Counted from the first letter of the stretch, positions 15,815 through 24,498 are shown. The stretch is 64,000 nt of DNA from Planococcus sp. CPCC 101016 (GCF_007859295.1 NZ_VOHB01000002.1:2109624-2173623), one strand, 5' to 3'. Numbers and translations: made by a program. Notes: generated by a model from the letters alone, not told the origin.

Positions 15815-15842
15815 ATTTTATCACAAAAAGAACATATGTTCT
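15815..15842 (-). promoter_or_regulatory. LexA (SOS) box and promoter of the small toxin gene
   Basis: GAACATATGTTC (15830-15841) is a perfect palindrome matching the Gram-positive SOS box GAAC-N4-GTTC; one more base pairs on each side. The minus-strand -10 TAAAAT (15820-15815) lies 9 bases away, so the box covers the -35 position and bound LexA should block transcription until DNA damage. It is about 70 bases from the toxin ATG. Confidence 0.75.
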
Positions 15843-15872
15843 ATTATTTCCATAAAGATTTTTAGAGTTTAC

Positions 15873-15902
15873 TAAAAAAAGCCATCTTTTAAGGACGGCT
15901 TA
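15873..15902 (-). terminator. Terminator of rnz
   Basis: On the minus strand AGCCGTCC and GATGGCT pair around TTAAAA, followed by TTTTTTA. It overlaps the rnz stop codon. Confidence 0.75.
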
Positions 15903-16848
15903 CCTGTTTCTTCCTGATTTTCTTGTCTTGCTGCAGCCACTCAAACTCTGAAAAGTCATGGGCGATATAGCCGCATGCATGAATTTCCTTCATCTGCTTA
16001 AGCAGCATCTTTTCATCTTCCGGCAAAAAACGGGCACTGATATGATTCATGATTAAAGCTTTTGCACCGGCTAAGCGGGCGGTTTCTGCGGCTTCATAGA
16101 CGGTTGAATGGCCATATTCTCCAGCCATTTTTTTTGAGTTTCCATCAAACGTTGCTTCGTGCACTAGCACATCTGCTCCGCTGGCCAACTCTATAGCCGA
16201 TTTGCAATAGCGGGTGTCTCCAAGAATAGCAACAATAAAACCTTGTTCTTCGGGCTCTGTAACGTCTTTGCTGCGGACCAACTGACCGGAATCCGTTTCT
16301 ACATCTTCCCCATTTTTCAGCCTTGCCAGCAGCGGGCCTTTCGGGACACCCAGTGCCAGCGCTTTATTAACCAATAGCTTTGGCGGCAATGGTTTTTGGG
16401 TAATGCGAAAACCGTAAGATGGGATGACGTGGTCGAGCATACGGGCTTCCACCATCATCAGCTCATCTTCAAACAGCAGTCCGTCTTCCACTTCATGATA
16501 GACAATCGGATAAGTCAAATGGGTACGGCTAAGCGATAGGGTCATTTCAATGAATTCCTTGATTCCTTTAGGCCCATAAATTTCTAGAGGCTCATCTCCT
16601 CCTTGAAATGAACGGGAGCCGAGCAGTCCAGGCAATCCAAAAATATGATCCCCATGCATATGGGTAATAAAGATTTTTTCAATTTTGCGCGGCTTCACCG
16701 TAGTATGCAGAATTTGATGCTGTGTCGCTTCGCCACAGTCGAATAGCCAGACAGTCCCGCGCTCTTCCAGCAATTTCAGCACCAGCGCAGAGGTATTGCG
16801 TTGTTTAGAAGGCATCCCTGCTCCGGTACCCAGAAATAATAATTGCAT
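15889..16848 (-). CDS. rnz: Ribonuclease Z
   Basis: Zn-dependent endonuclease that trims the 3' ends of tRNA precursors lacking CCA. The 319 residues begin 'MQLLFLGTGAGMPSKQRN' and hold the motif H63-M-H65-G-D67-H68 and 'VHEATF'. An in-frame ATG nine codons upstream exists, but homologues start at 'MxLLFLGTGAG', and the TAGGGAAAG ribosome site fits 16848. It starts just 8 bases after the dinB stop, in the same operon. Confidence 0.94.
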   Translation of the reverse strand: MQLLFLGTGAGMPSKQRNTSALVLKLLEERGTVWLFDCGEATQHQILHTTVKPRKIEKIFITHMHGDHIFGLPGLLGSRSFQGGDEPLEIYGPKGIKEFIEMTLSLSRTHLTYPIVYHEVEDGLLFEDELMMVEARMLDHVIPSYGFRITQKPLPPKLLVNKALALGVPKGPLLARLKNGEDVETDSGQLVRSKDVTEPEEQGFIVAILGDTRYCKSAIELASGADVLVHEATFDGNSKKMAGEYGHSTVYEAAETARLAGAKALIMNHISARFLPEDEKMLLKQMKEIHACGYIAHDFSEFEWLQQDKKIRKKQVSRP

Positions 16849-16855
16849 GCTTTCC

Positions 16856-18097
16856 CTACTTTCTCTCGTGGTCATGATCGTCCAAAAAATCTTTGCTGAA
16901 GCTTGTTTTTGAATCGTAATTCGTTTTTTTGATTTTGGTCCCCCTCGTTAAAACACTTTTACCGAAACGGCTTTCCAATTTAGCCATCAAATCCAGAATC
17001 GGTTCTTCCTTGGCGTGCTCCTGAAAATTAAAAATTGATAATTGTTCGGTCATATCGCCTTTATCGGCTACATTCGAAACGGTAACGCCGATCAGCCGCA
17101 ATGGTTCCCCGTTCCAGTGCGTGGTGAATAATTGCCACGCGTTCCGGTGAATATCATCCGCTTTCCATACTGTATTATTCAATGTAATGCTGCGGGTCCT
17201 ATTTTTCCAATCGGAGCTGCGCGTCTGAATGCTGACTGTAGGGCCGGCCAATTCTTTCGCTGCTAACCGGCTGGCTACTTTCTCGCTGAGCTTCCGAAAT
17301 AATGCCTTTAAATTTTGTTCATCGGTTTCATCTACAGGCAAAGTTGTCGATGTGCCGACGCTTTTGGTATCGTAAATCGAATCCGGATCCACGGGGCGGT
17401 CGTCAATTCCATTGGCACGTGCCTGCAGACGGATGCCGTTTTTTCCCATCTTTTCTTTGATCAGTCCTTCATTTGCTGTCGCCAAATCTCCAATGGTTTC
17501 TATTTTGAGGCTTTTCAGTCTGGCTGCCGTACTTTCTCCGATTCCATGCATATCAATCACCGCTTTCGGCCATAGCAAAGCCTGAATATCCCTTTTCCGC
17601 AAAATGGTTATTCCCATAGGCTTTTTCATGTCTGAAGCGGTTTTGGCCAAGAATTTATTGGGTGCGATGCCGATTGAACAAGGCAAATCTAACTCTGACA
17701 GCAAGCGCTCCTGGATTTCCTTCGCGATCTCTAAAGCATGCCGCTGTTGCGTTAACTCTGTGACATCGACATATCCTTCATCAATCGACACAGGCTCCAC
17801 CATTTCGGTGTAGGAACGCAGGATTTCGAACATTGCCTTGGATGCTGCCCTGTACCGTTCAAAATTTGGCGGCAGCAGCAGGAGTTCCGGATATTTCCGC
17901 TTGGCTTCATGCACCTGCATTGTCGTATAAATGCCATGTGCACGCGCTTCATAAGAACAAGTGACGATAATTCCTTTTCGTTCTTTTGGATTTCCTGCAA
18001 TGGCAATCGCTTTGCCTTTAAGCTCCGGATTATGCGATTGTTCGACAGAGGCATAAAAACTATTCATATCAATATGAAAAATAACTCGGCTCGCCAT
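16856..18097 (-). CDS. dinB: DNA polymerase IV (Y family)
   Basis: Translesion DNA polymerase. The 413 residues contain the Y-family catalytic blocks: 'VIFHIDMNSFYASVEQ' (first Asp), 'SYEARAHGIYTTM', 'EPVSIDEGYVDVTE' (catalytic Asp-Glu), then the HhH region and the little-finger domain. No C-terminal beta-clamp motif was looked for in detail. No SOS box is seen in the 90 bases upstream, although a LexA-controlled gene lies nearby. Confidence 0.93.
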   Translation of the reverse strand: MASRVIFHIDMNSFYASVEQSHNPELKGKAIAIAGNPKERKGIIVTCSYEARAHGIYTTMQVHEAKRKYPELLLLPPNFERYRAASKAMFEILRSYTEMVEPVSIDEGYVDVTELTQQRHALEIAKEIQERLLSELDLPCSIGIAPNKFLAKTASDMKKPMGITILRKRDIQALLWPKAVIDMHGIGESTAARLKSLKIETIGDLATANEGLIKEKMGKNGIRLQARANGIDDRPVDPDSIYDTKSVGTSTTLPVDETDEQNLKALFRKLSEKVASRLAAKELAGPTVSIQTRSSDWKNRTRSITLNNTVWKADDIHRNAWQLFTTHWNGEPLRLIGVTVSNVADKGDMTEQLSIFNFQEHAKEEPILDLMAKLESRFGKSVLTRGTKIKKTNYDSKTSFSKDFLDDHDHERK

Positions 18098-18132
18098 GAA
18101 AATCGCTCTTCTTTCCGTTTTCTTTCAGTGTA

Positions 18133-18175
18133 TCAAAAAAAGAGAGAACATACATCCTGTTCTCTCTTTTTGTTA
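18133..18175 (-). terminator. Terminator of the M20 peptidase gene
   Basis: AGAGAGAAC pairs with GTTCTCTCT (9 pairs), flanked by A and T runs on both strands. Confidence 0.88.
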
Positions 18176-18187
18176 GGCCAATCTTAT

Positions 18188-19306
18188 TCAGTTAAGCGTG
18201 GATTCTTTAACGATTTCAACCAGCATCTCAGTCAATTTTTCAAGTTCTTCTACCGGCATGCGTTCGTTCTTTGTATGAATTTCTTCATAACCGACACATA
18301 GGTTGACCGTCGGAATGCCGAAGCCATTGAAGATATTGGCATCACTGCCGCCGCCGCTTGTCAGAATCGGTGACGGACGCCCAATTTTCGCTGCCGCTTT
18401 TTGGGCAATTTCCACAACTGGATCCAGGTCATCAAAATGGAATCCTGGATACATCAACTTGACTTCCGTCTCAGCACGTCCTCCAAGGTTTTCCGCTACT
18501 TGTTCGAAAACGGATTCCATATGGATGGTCTGCGCCGCAAGTTTGTCTTCGCTGATTGAACGAGCTTCCGACAAGATATTGACTTCATCACAAACGATAT
18601 TAGTAGCTCCGCCGCCTTCAAAGTGCCCGATGTTGGCAGTTGTTTCTTCATCGATGCGCCCGAGAGTCATCTTGGCGATGGCTTTTGCAGCAATCGTGAT
18701 GGCAGAAACGCCTTTTTCAGGTGCAACACCGGCATGTGCAGTTTTTCCATAAATTGTCGTCCATAGCTTTGCCTGGTTTGGAGCAGCAGTGACAATGCCG
18801 CCCACTTTCCCATCGCTATCGACGGCATAGCCATATTTTGCGATCAGCAGAGAAGAATCCAATTCTTTTGCTCCTACTAAGCCGCTTTCTTCTCCTGCAG
18901 TGATGACCAATTGGATATCCCCATGGTCGATTTCTTGTTCCTGAAGCACCCGGATCATTTCGAACAACGCCGCAATTCCGGCTTTATCATCAGCACCCAG
19001 AATTGTTGTCCCATCAGAATAAACGTAACCATCACGGATTTCTGGTTTGACGCCTACTCCTGGAGTGACCGTATCCATATGGACAGTAAAGTAAATGGCT
19101 GGAACTTCACTCAAACTCCCGCGCAACGTTGCGATGATATTACCTGCTCCGTGGCCAGTCACAGCTGCCGATTCATCTATTGCTACATGGAAGCCCATCG
19201 CTTCAAGTTTCGTCTGAAGGATAAGGGAAATCTCACCTTCGTGTTTTGTTTCAGAATCGATTTGAAGCAATTCCAAAAACTCGTTCATTAATCTTTCGTT
19301 ATTCAT
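18188..19306 (-). CDS. M20-family metallopeptidase (YqjE-like, peptidase T type)
   Basis: A 372-residue cytoplasmic di-zinc peptidase. Metal motifs are visible: 'TVHMDTV' (His-x-Asp), 'ILGADDKAG' (bridging Asp), 'TAGEESGLVGA' (catalytic Glu pair) and a C-terminal 'TSGGGSDANIFNG'. The closest named relatives are B. subtilis YqjE and peptidase T; the true substrate is unknown. Upstream lies the propionyl-CoA carboxylase gene in the same direction, 20 bases away, so they are likely in one operon. Confidence 0.88.
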   Translation of the reverse strand: MNNERLMNEFLELLQIDSETKHEGEISLILQTKLEAMGFHVAIDESAAVTGHGAGNIIATLRGSLSEVPAIYFTVHMDTVTPGVGVKPEIRDGYVYSDGTTILGADDKAGIAALFEMIRVLQEQEIDHGDIQLVITAGEESGLVGAKELDSSLLIAKYGYAVDSDGKVGGIVTAAPNQAKLWTTIYGKTAHAGVAPEKGVSAITIAAKAIAKMTLGRIDEETTANIGHFEGGGATNIVCDEVNILSEARSISEDKLAAQTIHMESVFEQVAENLGGRAETEVKLMYPGFHFDDLDPVVEIAQKAAAKIGRPSPILTSGGGSDANIFNGFGIPTVNLCVGYEEIHTKNERMPVEELEKLTEMLVEIVKESTLN

Positions 19307-19326
19307 TTAAAGCACCTCTTCTATAC

Positions 19327-20868
19327 TTATAGCGGCATATTGCCGTGTTTTTTAGCTGGACGTGTATCTTTTTTATTGCGCATCATTTCCAGTGCCTGAA
19401 TCAGTTTGATGCGCGTTTCACGCGGATCAATCACATCATCAACCATGCCGCGTGCAGCAGCAACATAAGGATTCGCGAATTTGACCCGGTATTCCTCAAT
19501 TTTTGCTGCACGTGTTTCTTCCGGATTGTCGCTTGCGGCGATTTCGCGCGCAAAAATAATATTGGCAGCGCCATTCGGTCCCATTACAGCGATTTCCGCA
19601 TTTGGCCATGAGTAGACCAAATCTGCACCGATTGATTTGGAGTTCAACGCCACATACGCTCCTCCATATGCTTTTCGCAAGATCACCGTCATTTTAGGAA
19701 CAGTGGCTTCCGAGTAAGCATAAAGAATTTTTGCACCATGGCGAATAATGCCTCCATGCTCTTGTTTGATGCCAGGGAAAAAGCCTGTAACGTCCTCAAA
19801 TGTAATCAATGGAATGTTGAACGAATCACAAAAACGGATAAAGCGTGCTGCTTTGTCGGAAGAATCGATATCCAGCCCACCTGCCATAACTTTGGGCTGA
19901 TTGCAGACTAAACCGACTGTCTCTCCTTTAATTCGCCCAAGTCCGACGACGATATTACGGGCGAATTCCGGCTGCACTTCCATAAAGCTGTCGGTATCGA
20001 CCACTTGCTCAACCACTTTCCGTACGTCGTACGGCCGAATTGCTTCATAAGGTACGACATCCGCCAAATCAGGGCGGTAGTCATCTTCTTCGCCGCTTTC
20101 AAGGCGCGGCGGCATTTCCTGGTTGTTCTGCGGCAAATAGCTTATCAACTGCCTTACCATCTCCAGTACTTTCTGTTCTGAATCGCCGCGGAAATGAGCA
20201 TTCCCGCTGATGGCTGTATGTACTCTTGAGCCTCCCAGATCTTCGGAAGAAATCTTTTCACCTGTAACTGTTTCTATCACTTTTGGTCCAGTAATGAACA
20301 TTTGACTCGTCTTATCGACCATGAAAACAAAATCGGTAATCGCTGGTGAATAAACCGCACCGCCTGCTGAAGGTCCCATTATGACAGAAATTTGGGGAAT
20401 AACACCAGAATAGATAGAGTTGCGGTAAAAAATCTGGCCATACCCATCTAGTGACAATACACCTTCTTGAATCCGTGCTCCGCCTGAATCGTTCAATCCG
20501 ATAAAAGGTGCGCCGTTGCGGGCTGCCAAATCCATGACATTAGCGATTTTTTTAGCATGCATTTCTCCCAAAGCTCCACCGAAAACAGTGAAATCCTGTG
20601 AGAATAAGTAAACCGCTCGGCCGTTCACTTTACCGTAACCGGTTACAACTCCTTCGCCTGGCCCTTTCGCCATGCCGAAATCCGTCGTCCGGTGCTCCAC
20701 AAATGGGCTCAGTTCAACAAATGAATCTTTATCAAGCAATAAATCAATTCGTTCCCGTGCAGTCAGCTTCCCTTTTTCATGCTGTTTGGCGATTCGTTCC
20801 TCGCCGCCCCCAAGTTCAATCTCACGCTTACGGTCATACAATTCATTAATTCTTTCGTAAATATCCAT
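19327..20868 (-). CDS. Acyl-CoA carboxylase beta subunit (propionyl-CoA carboxylase type, YqjD-like)
   Basis: Carboxyltransferase subunit of about 513 residues that moves CO2 from biotin to propionyl-CoA. It shows the two crotonase-like halves with 'GGARIQEGV' and 'MGPSAGGAVYSPA' in the first and 'AYGGAYVALNSK' in the second, without biotin-carrier or carboxylase domains. An in-frame GTG six codons upstream is inside the ribosome site GGGAGTGGGG, so ATG 20868 is used. With the epimerase, mutase and MeaB genes nearby it completes propionyl-CoA to succinyl-CoA, apart from a dedicated alpha subunit. A methylmalonyl-CoA decarboxylase role is a less likely alternative. Confidence 0.88.
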   Translation of the reverse strand: MDIYERINELYDRKREIELGGGEERIAKQHEKGKLTARERIDLLLDKDSFVELSPFVEHRTTDFGMAKGPGEGVVTGYGKVNGRAVYLFSQDFTVFGGALGEMHAKKIANVMDLAARNGAPFIGLNDSGGARIQEGVLSLDGYGQIFYRNSIYSGVIPQISVIMGPSAGGAVYSPAITDFVFMVDKTSQMFITGPKVIETVTGEKISSEDLGGSRVHTAISGNAHFRGDSEQKVLEMVRQLISYLPQNNQEMPPRLESGEEDDYRPDLADVVPYEAIRPYDVRKVVEQVVDTDSFMEVQPEFARNIVVGLGRIKGETVGLVCNQPKVMAGGLDIDSSDKAARFIRFCDSFNIPLITFEDVTGFFPGIKQEHGGIIRHGAKILYAYSEATVPKMTVILRKAYGGAYVALNSKSIGADLVYSWPNAEIAVMGPNGAANIIFAREIAASDNPEETRAAKIEEYRVKFANPYVAAARGMVDDVIDPRETRIKLIQALEMMRNKKDTRPAKKHGNMPL

Positions 20869-20882
20869 TTCCCCACTCCCAA

Positions 20883-21281
20883 TCACTCTTTTTCACAAAG
20901 TTCGTATAATACCCCATTCGATGATTTCGGATGCAAAAATGCCACCATGGCTCCGCCAGCCCCAGGATTTGGCTTGTCACTCAGCAAGCGGACCCCGTTT
21001 TTACGCAGTTCTTCCATTCGCTGTTCAATATCGACTACACCAAATGCAATGTGATGGATGCCTTCTCCCTTTTTCTCAAGAAAATTGAAGATGGCATTTT
21101 GTTCATCCATCGGCTCCAACAATTCCAATTTGACATTGCCAACGTCTATAAACGCTACACGTACTTTCTGAGATTCCACTTCCTCGATTTTTATCAAGGG
21201 CAGACCCAGTGTATCCGTATAATAAGGAAGGACAGCATTCAAATCCCGCACAGCGATTCCGATATGATCTACTTTCTTCAT
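20883..21281 (-). CDS. mce: Methylmalonyl-CoA epimerase
   Basis: A 132-residue protein of the VOC (glyoxalase) fold that interconverts (S)- and (R)-methylmalonyl-CoA. Metal-binding residues are in place: His in 'KVDHIGIAV', Glu/His in 'GEGIHHIAF' and the C-terminal 'GVLYELCE'. The frame continues 18 codons upstream without a ribosome site; GGAAGTG precedes ATG 21281. It is followed 15 bases on by the carboxylase subunit, so they are coupled. Confidence 0.9.
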   Translation of the reverse strand: MKKVDHIGIAVRDLNAVLPYYTDTLGLPLIKIEEVESQKVRVAFIDVGNVKLELLEPMDEQNAIFNFLEKKGEGIHHIAFGVVDIEQRMEELRKNGVRLLSDKPNPGAGGAMVAFLHPKSSNGVLYELCEKE

Positions 21282-21448
21282 CCTATTTTCACTTCCTTTT
21301 TTAGCTTCTCTCTTATTGTACAGATTCACTGTCAAAAACTCTAGTTGTTAGCGAATATTTGGAAAACAGACAGCGTGTCTCTTCAATTCTCAATGAAAAT
21401 ATGATATGATTCGATCATAGATTTGATTGATAAAGGAGCTTACCACTA

Positions 21449-21544
21449 ATGAGAAATGCGGCTTTCCGCAAGTTTATCGTCTACGCGATGATCGCTATCA
21501 TGCTGCTATCAAGCTTAATGATGGGCTTGAGCTTCGTAATTTAA
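21449..21544 (+). CDS. prli42: Stressosome-associated miniprotein Prli42
   Basis: A 31-residue membrane miniprotein: basic N-terminus (MRNAAFRKF), then a single hydrophobic helix (IVYAMIAIMLLSSLMMGLS) with the L-S-S/T-L-x-x-G pattern of Prli42. In Listeria Prli42 anchors the stressosome to the membrane. AAAGGAG lies 11 bases before the ATG. It forms its own transcription unit, divergent from the epimerase gene and closed by a strong terminator. Identity rests on size, hydrophobic pattern and the R-K-F start. Confidence 0.7.
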   Translation: MRNAAFRKFIVYAMIAIMLLSSLMMGLSFVI

Positions 21545-21556
21545 TCCAAACGCAAA

Positions 21557-21594
21557 AGACAGCAGGAGCCAAAGCGCTCCTGCTGTCTTTTTTT
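21557..21594 (+). terminator. Terminator after prli42
   Basis: AAAGACAGCAGGAGC and GCTCCTGCTGTCTTT form a 15-pair stem followed by TTTT. Confidence 0.95.
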
Positions 21595-21628
21595 GTTTCT
21601 GCATGTAGGACCAAAAAAACCATCCTGT

Positions 21629-21905
21629 CGAATCTACACGGGCGCTTCCGCTTTTCTGATTGTCCAGACTCCAGCGCCCAGCTCTTTGGGTCATAAGCCA
21701 ACTCGACTGTGCGGCAAAGAACGCCGCTTCGCCGATCTGTCTTATGCCCGTCAGAGCTACACGGGCGCTTCCGCTTTTCTGATTGTCCAGACTCCAGCGC
21801 CCAGCTCTTTGGGTCATAAGCCAACTCGACTGTGCGGCAAAGAACGCCGCTTCGCCGATCTGTCTTATGCCCGTCAGAGCTACACGGGCGCTTCCGCTTT
21901 TCTTG
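21629..21905 (-). repeat. Tandem hairpin repeat array, family A, copy 2
   Basis: Units recur at 21634, 21757 and 21880 (period 123). The two full units are essentially identical. In the minus-strand sense each runs GAAAAGCGGAAGCGCCCGTG ... GGGCGCTGGAGTCTGGACAA, as at the other loci. It lies between prli42 and yqjA, and the last unit supplies the final codons and stop of yqjA. The long frame reading through both units on the minus strand is judged spurious. Confidence 0.9.
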
Positions 21906-22872
21906 TGTGAAATCCTTTGTAGGATTGTTTGATTTCCAGGTAGGCTTCCATTTCATGTATCACTTGATACAGTTCCGCCATCGCTAAAAACTTTTCATGG
22001 CTATCGGGTAATGGCAATTCAGCAAAGTTTTCTTTGACTTTGTCCAATTTTGAAATATACCGATATGCGGTATTGCCTGAATGAACATGTTCAGACAAGT
22101 CCTCCAAGAAATCGGCAACCAAGTCTGTTTGATCGACGATAGCCGGCAAGGCGGTGATTTTCGGCAAAATGCGTTCAATGATTTCAAGCTGCTGTTCACG
22201 CATTTCAAAATAATGATAGTACTTGTTTTCATACCGAGTAATATGGTTCTCTACATCCTGATAGGCCAGCGCTTTCGCTTTTTCCAGCAGTTTTCGGGCG
22301 TCCATCAATTCCTTGCCGCTCCAAACCGACTCTCTTTCACGCAAATAAACGACGATTTCACGAAAGATAGCAGCGTATAAGTTTTCAATTTCGTGCCGGT
22401 AACTGTCCAGTTTTTTTTCGATGCTTGGCATATACATATTGACTGCAAGCGCGGTACCAAAACCGATCAGCATTAAAATCAATTCATTGGTCAATAGGGC
22501 AAAATCCAAGTTTTTTGCATCATACAGATGAAGCAAAATAACCGAACTTGATACAAAACCGTCTTGAAACCGTAATGTCACCAATAAGGGGATAAAAAGA
22601 AGAATGAGGATGCCAATCATAACTGGGTGATAAGCAATTCCTTCAAAAAAGATAAATGCATAAACGATGGCGATTAAACTGGCTACAAATCGGGAGAATG
22701 CTGCCCGTATTGATTTTTTTTTAGTTGGCTGTATGCACAGAATGGTTAAAATACCTGCAGACACATAGTAATCAAGCTGCAGCCACTGAGCGATGTAAAT
22801 TGCGATTGCCACACCTAATGCGGTTTTCATCGTACGGTAACCAATTGAGTAAGGCTTTAAATTCAGCTTCAT
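21880..22872 (-). CDS. yqjA: Aromatic acid exporter-family membrane protein (YqjA-like)
   Basis: A 330-residue protein with an N-terminal four-to-six-helix membrane domain (MKLNLKPYSIGYRTMKTALG..., ArAE_1/DUF939) and a C-terminal alpha-helical cytoplasmic domain. Relatives are fusaric or aromatic acid exporters of the FUSC superfamily; the substrate here is unknown. An open frame extends 51 codons upstream, but GGAGGGG fits ATG 22872. The C-terminal residues 'RKAEAPV' and the TAG are encoded by the adjacent family A repeat, so the original C-terminus was probably different. Confidence 0.82.
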   Translation of the reverse strand: MKLNLKPYSIGYRTMKTALGVAIAIYIAQWLQLDYYVSAGILTILCIQPTKKKSIRAAFSRFVASLIAIVYAFIFFEGIAYHPVMIGILILLFIPLLVTLRFQDGFVSSSVILLHLYDAKNLDFALLTNELILMLIGFGTALAVNMYMPSIEKKLDSYRHEIENLYAAIFREIVVYLRERESVWSGKELMDARKLLEKAKALAYQDVENHITRYENKYYHYFEMREQQLEIIERILPKITALPAIVDQTDLVADFLEDLSEHVHSGNTAYRYISKLDKVKENFAELPLPDSHEKFLAMAELYQVIHEMEAYLEIKQSYKGFHTRKAEAPV

Positions 22873-22895
22873 TGTCCCCTCCACATTTTGGCATG

Positions 22896-22926
22896 AAAAA
22901 AAATGCCTCCATAAGAGGCATTCCTT
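22896..22926 (-). terminator. Terminator of the bacilliredoxin gene
   Basis: AATGCCTC-TTAT-GAGGCATT followed by TTTTTT on the minus strand, just after the stop. Confidence 0.9.
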
Positions 22927-22927
22927 C

Positions 22928-23368
22928 TTAAACTTCGTCGCAATGCTGTTCAAATATTGCTTGAATATGTGTAATGACAGACATTGGATCGTGGCCTTCG
23001 ATTTCATGGCGACCAATCTCGTCAACCATTTTCCCGTCTTTTAAGAAAACGAAAGAAGGCGAAGACGGCAAGTGATCGTCACCAAAAATCGCGCGGGCCT
23101 GGGCAGTCGCTTCTTTGTCCTGTCCGGCAAAGACCGTATACAGGTTATCCGGGCGTTTGTCATAATGGATTGAGTGCAAAGCAGCTGGACGTGCAATGCC
23201 GCCGGCGCATCCGCAAACAGAGTTGATCATGACAAGGCTTGTGCCTTTTTGTGAAAAGGCTTCATTCACTGCTTCAGGTGTCTCTAACTGAGTATATCCA
23301 CCGTCAATCAATTCCTGGCGGGCCTGAGTAGCTATATCGTTCATCAGAAAGTTAAAATCCATGCTCAT
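22928..23368 (-). CDS. brxB: Bacilliredoxin BrxA/BrxB family (YqiW)
   Basis: A 146-residue thioredoxin-like protein that removes bacillithiol from S-bacillithiolated proteins after oxidative stress. The C-G-C active motif (C52, C54 in INSVCGCAGG) is intact, and 'ARPAALHS' and the 'SSPSFVFLKDG' stretch match the family. AAGGAG lies 9 bases before the ATG. In Bacillus yqiW lies at the same position next to yqjA. Confidence 0.93.
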   Translation of the reverse strand: MSMDFNFLMNDIATQARQELIDGGYTQLETPEAVNEAFSQKGTSLVMINSVCGCAGGIARPAALHSIHYDKRPDNLYTVFAGQDKEATAQARAIFGDDHLPSSPSFVFLKDGKMVDEIGRHEIEGHDPMSVITHIQAIFEQHCDEV

Positions 23369-23433
23369 CGAATATCACTCCTTATACTTGCTTCTATTAT
23401 CATAGCAGGTGTTTAACGGACTTGCAAAAAAGC

Positions 23434-24498
23434 TTACTCAAAAAGACGCACGATTGCCTGGGCCACCGTCAATTCATCATCCAGCACCTGGTTTTCCAGC
23501 ACTCTTACCAATTGACGCCTGTCTGCGTCGTCAAAAAAGCGGCTATGCAACTCATCCGTAATCATGGAGCGGAACCAGTCTTTGGTCTGTTCCTGCCGAC
23601 GCTTTTTCCAATAGCCGCTGCTTTTCACAGCTGTTTCAAACTCCTGCACCATATCCCAGACATCCGGAATCCCGGTATTTTCGATGGAAGAAGCGGCAAT
23701 CGGCCGGGTTGTCCAGCTGTCCGTAGCCGGCTGCAAAAAATGAAGCATCTGCTTGTATTCCGCCACAGTTTTTTTTGCCAGCCGTGCATTTTCCCCGTCC
23801 GCTTTATGAACAACGATGGCATCCGCTAACTCAAGTATCCCTTTTTTCATTCCCTGCAGTTCATCTCCAGCACCGGTCAATACCAGCAGCAGGAACATAT
23901 CAACCATGCCTCGGACCAGCGTCTCGCTTTGGCCAACACCCACCGTCTCCACCAAGATCACATCGTACCCCGCTGCTTCACAAAGCAACATCGTTTCGCG
24001 TGTCTTTTTGTGGACACCGCCAAGAGTTCCTGCGGTAGGAGAAGGACGGATAAAGGCTCTTGGATTACGGGCCAGCTGTTCCATGCGTGTCTTGTCCCCG
24101 AGAATACTCCCGCCGGTAAGCGATGAACTGGGATCAATGGCCAAAACGGCCACCCGGTGTCCAAGCCCTGTCAACATTTCACCGAAGGTTTCAATAAAAG
24201 TGCTTTTTCCAGCCCCTGGTACGCCGGTAATACCGATGCGAATGCTGTCACCGGTATAAGGCAGCAATTGGTTAAGCAATTCTTGGCCATTCTTCTTGTG
24301 TTCCGGATTTGAACTTTCCAGCAAAGTGATCGCTTTACCTAAATAAAGTCGCGATCCACTCCGCACTCCATCTGCAATAATCCCAATATCCAAAACTTCT
24401 GCAGCCGGCTTCTTGAACTTTTTCCTCGGCAGGGCCTTCATGCCATCATGAGCGGCATGAACACCATCCATTACACGCCTGGATTTTTTTTGGTCCAT
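23434..24498 (-). CDS. meaB: Methylmalonyl-CoA mutase-associated GTPase MeaB
   Basis: P-loop G3E GTPase that loads and protects the adenosylcobalamin cofactor of methylmalonyl-CoA mutase. In the 354 residues: Walker A 'GVPGAGKSTFIE' (about 90-101), 'VLAIDPSSSLTGGSILGDKTRM', 'ETVGVGQSE' and the base-recognition 'VVHKADG'. The ATG overlaps the stop of mutB, giving an operon mutA-mutB-meaB. Confidence 0.94.
   Translation of the reverse strand: MDQKKSRRVMDGVHAAHDGMKALPRKKFKKPAAEVLDIGIIADGVRSGSRLYLGKAITLLESSNPEHKKNGQELLNQLLPYTGDSIRIGITGVPGAGKSTFIETFGEMLTGLGHRVAVLAIDPSSSLTGGSILGDKTRMEQLARNPRAFIRPSPTAGTLGGVHKKTRETMLLCEAAGYDVILVETVGVGQSETLVRGMVDMFLLLVLTGAGDELQGMKKGILELADAIVVHKADGENARLAKKTVAEYKQMLHFLQPATDSWTTRPIAASSIENTGIPDVWDMVQEFETAVKSSGYWKKRRQEQTKDWFRSMITDELHSRFFDDADRRQLVRVLENQVLDDELTVAQAIVRLFE

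Noticed and set aside
16856..18187. LexA box in front of dinB
   Set aside because: The only GAAC...GTTC pair upstream (18147-18163) has nine bases between halves and belongs to the terminator hairpin of the M20 peptidase gene.
21629..21905. CRISPR array
   Set aside because: Repeats are 123 bases long and contiguous, without short repeats, unique spacers or cas genes.
21498..21956. A 152-codon minus-strand frame with two identical internal repeats ('KRKRPCSSDGHKTDRRSG...')
   Set aside because: It is the 123-base family A repeat read in frame (123 is divisible by three); no ribosome site and different frames at the other loci.
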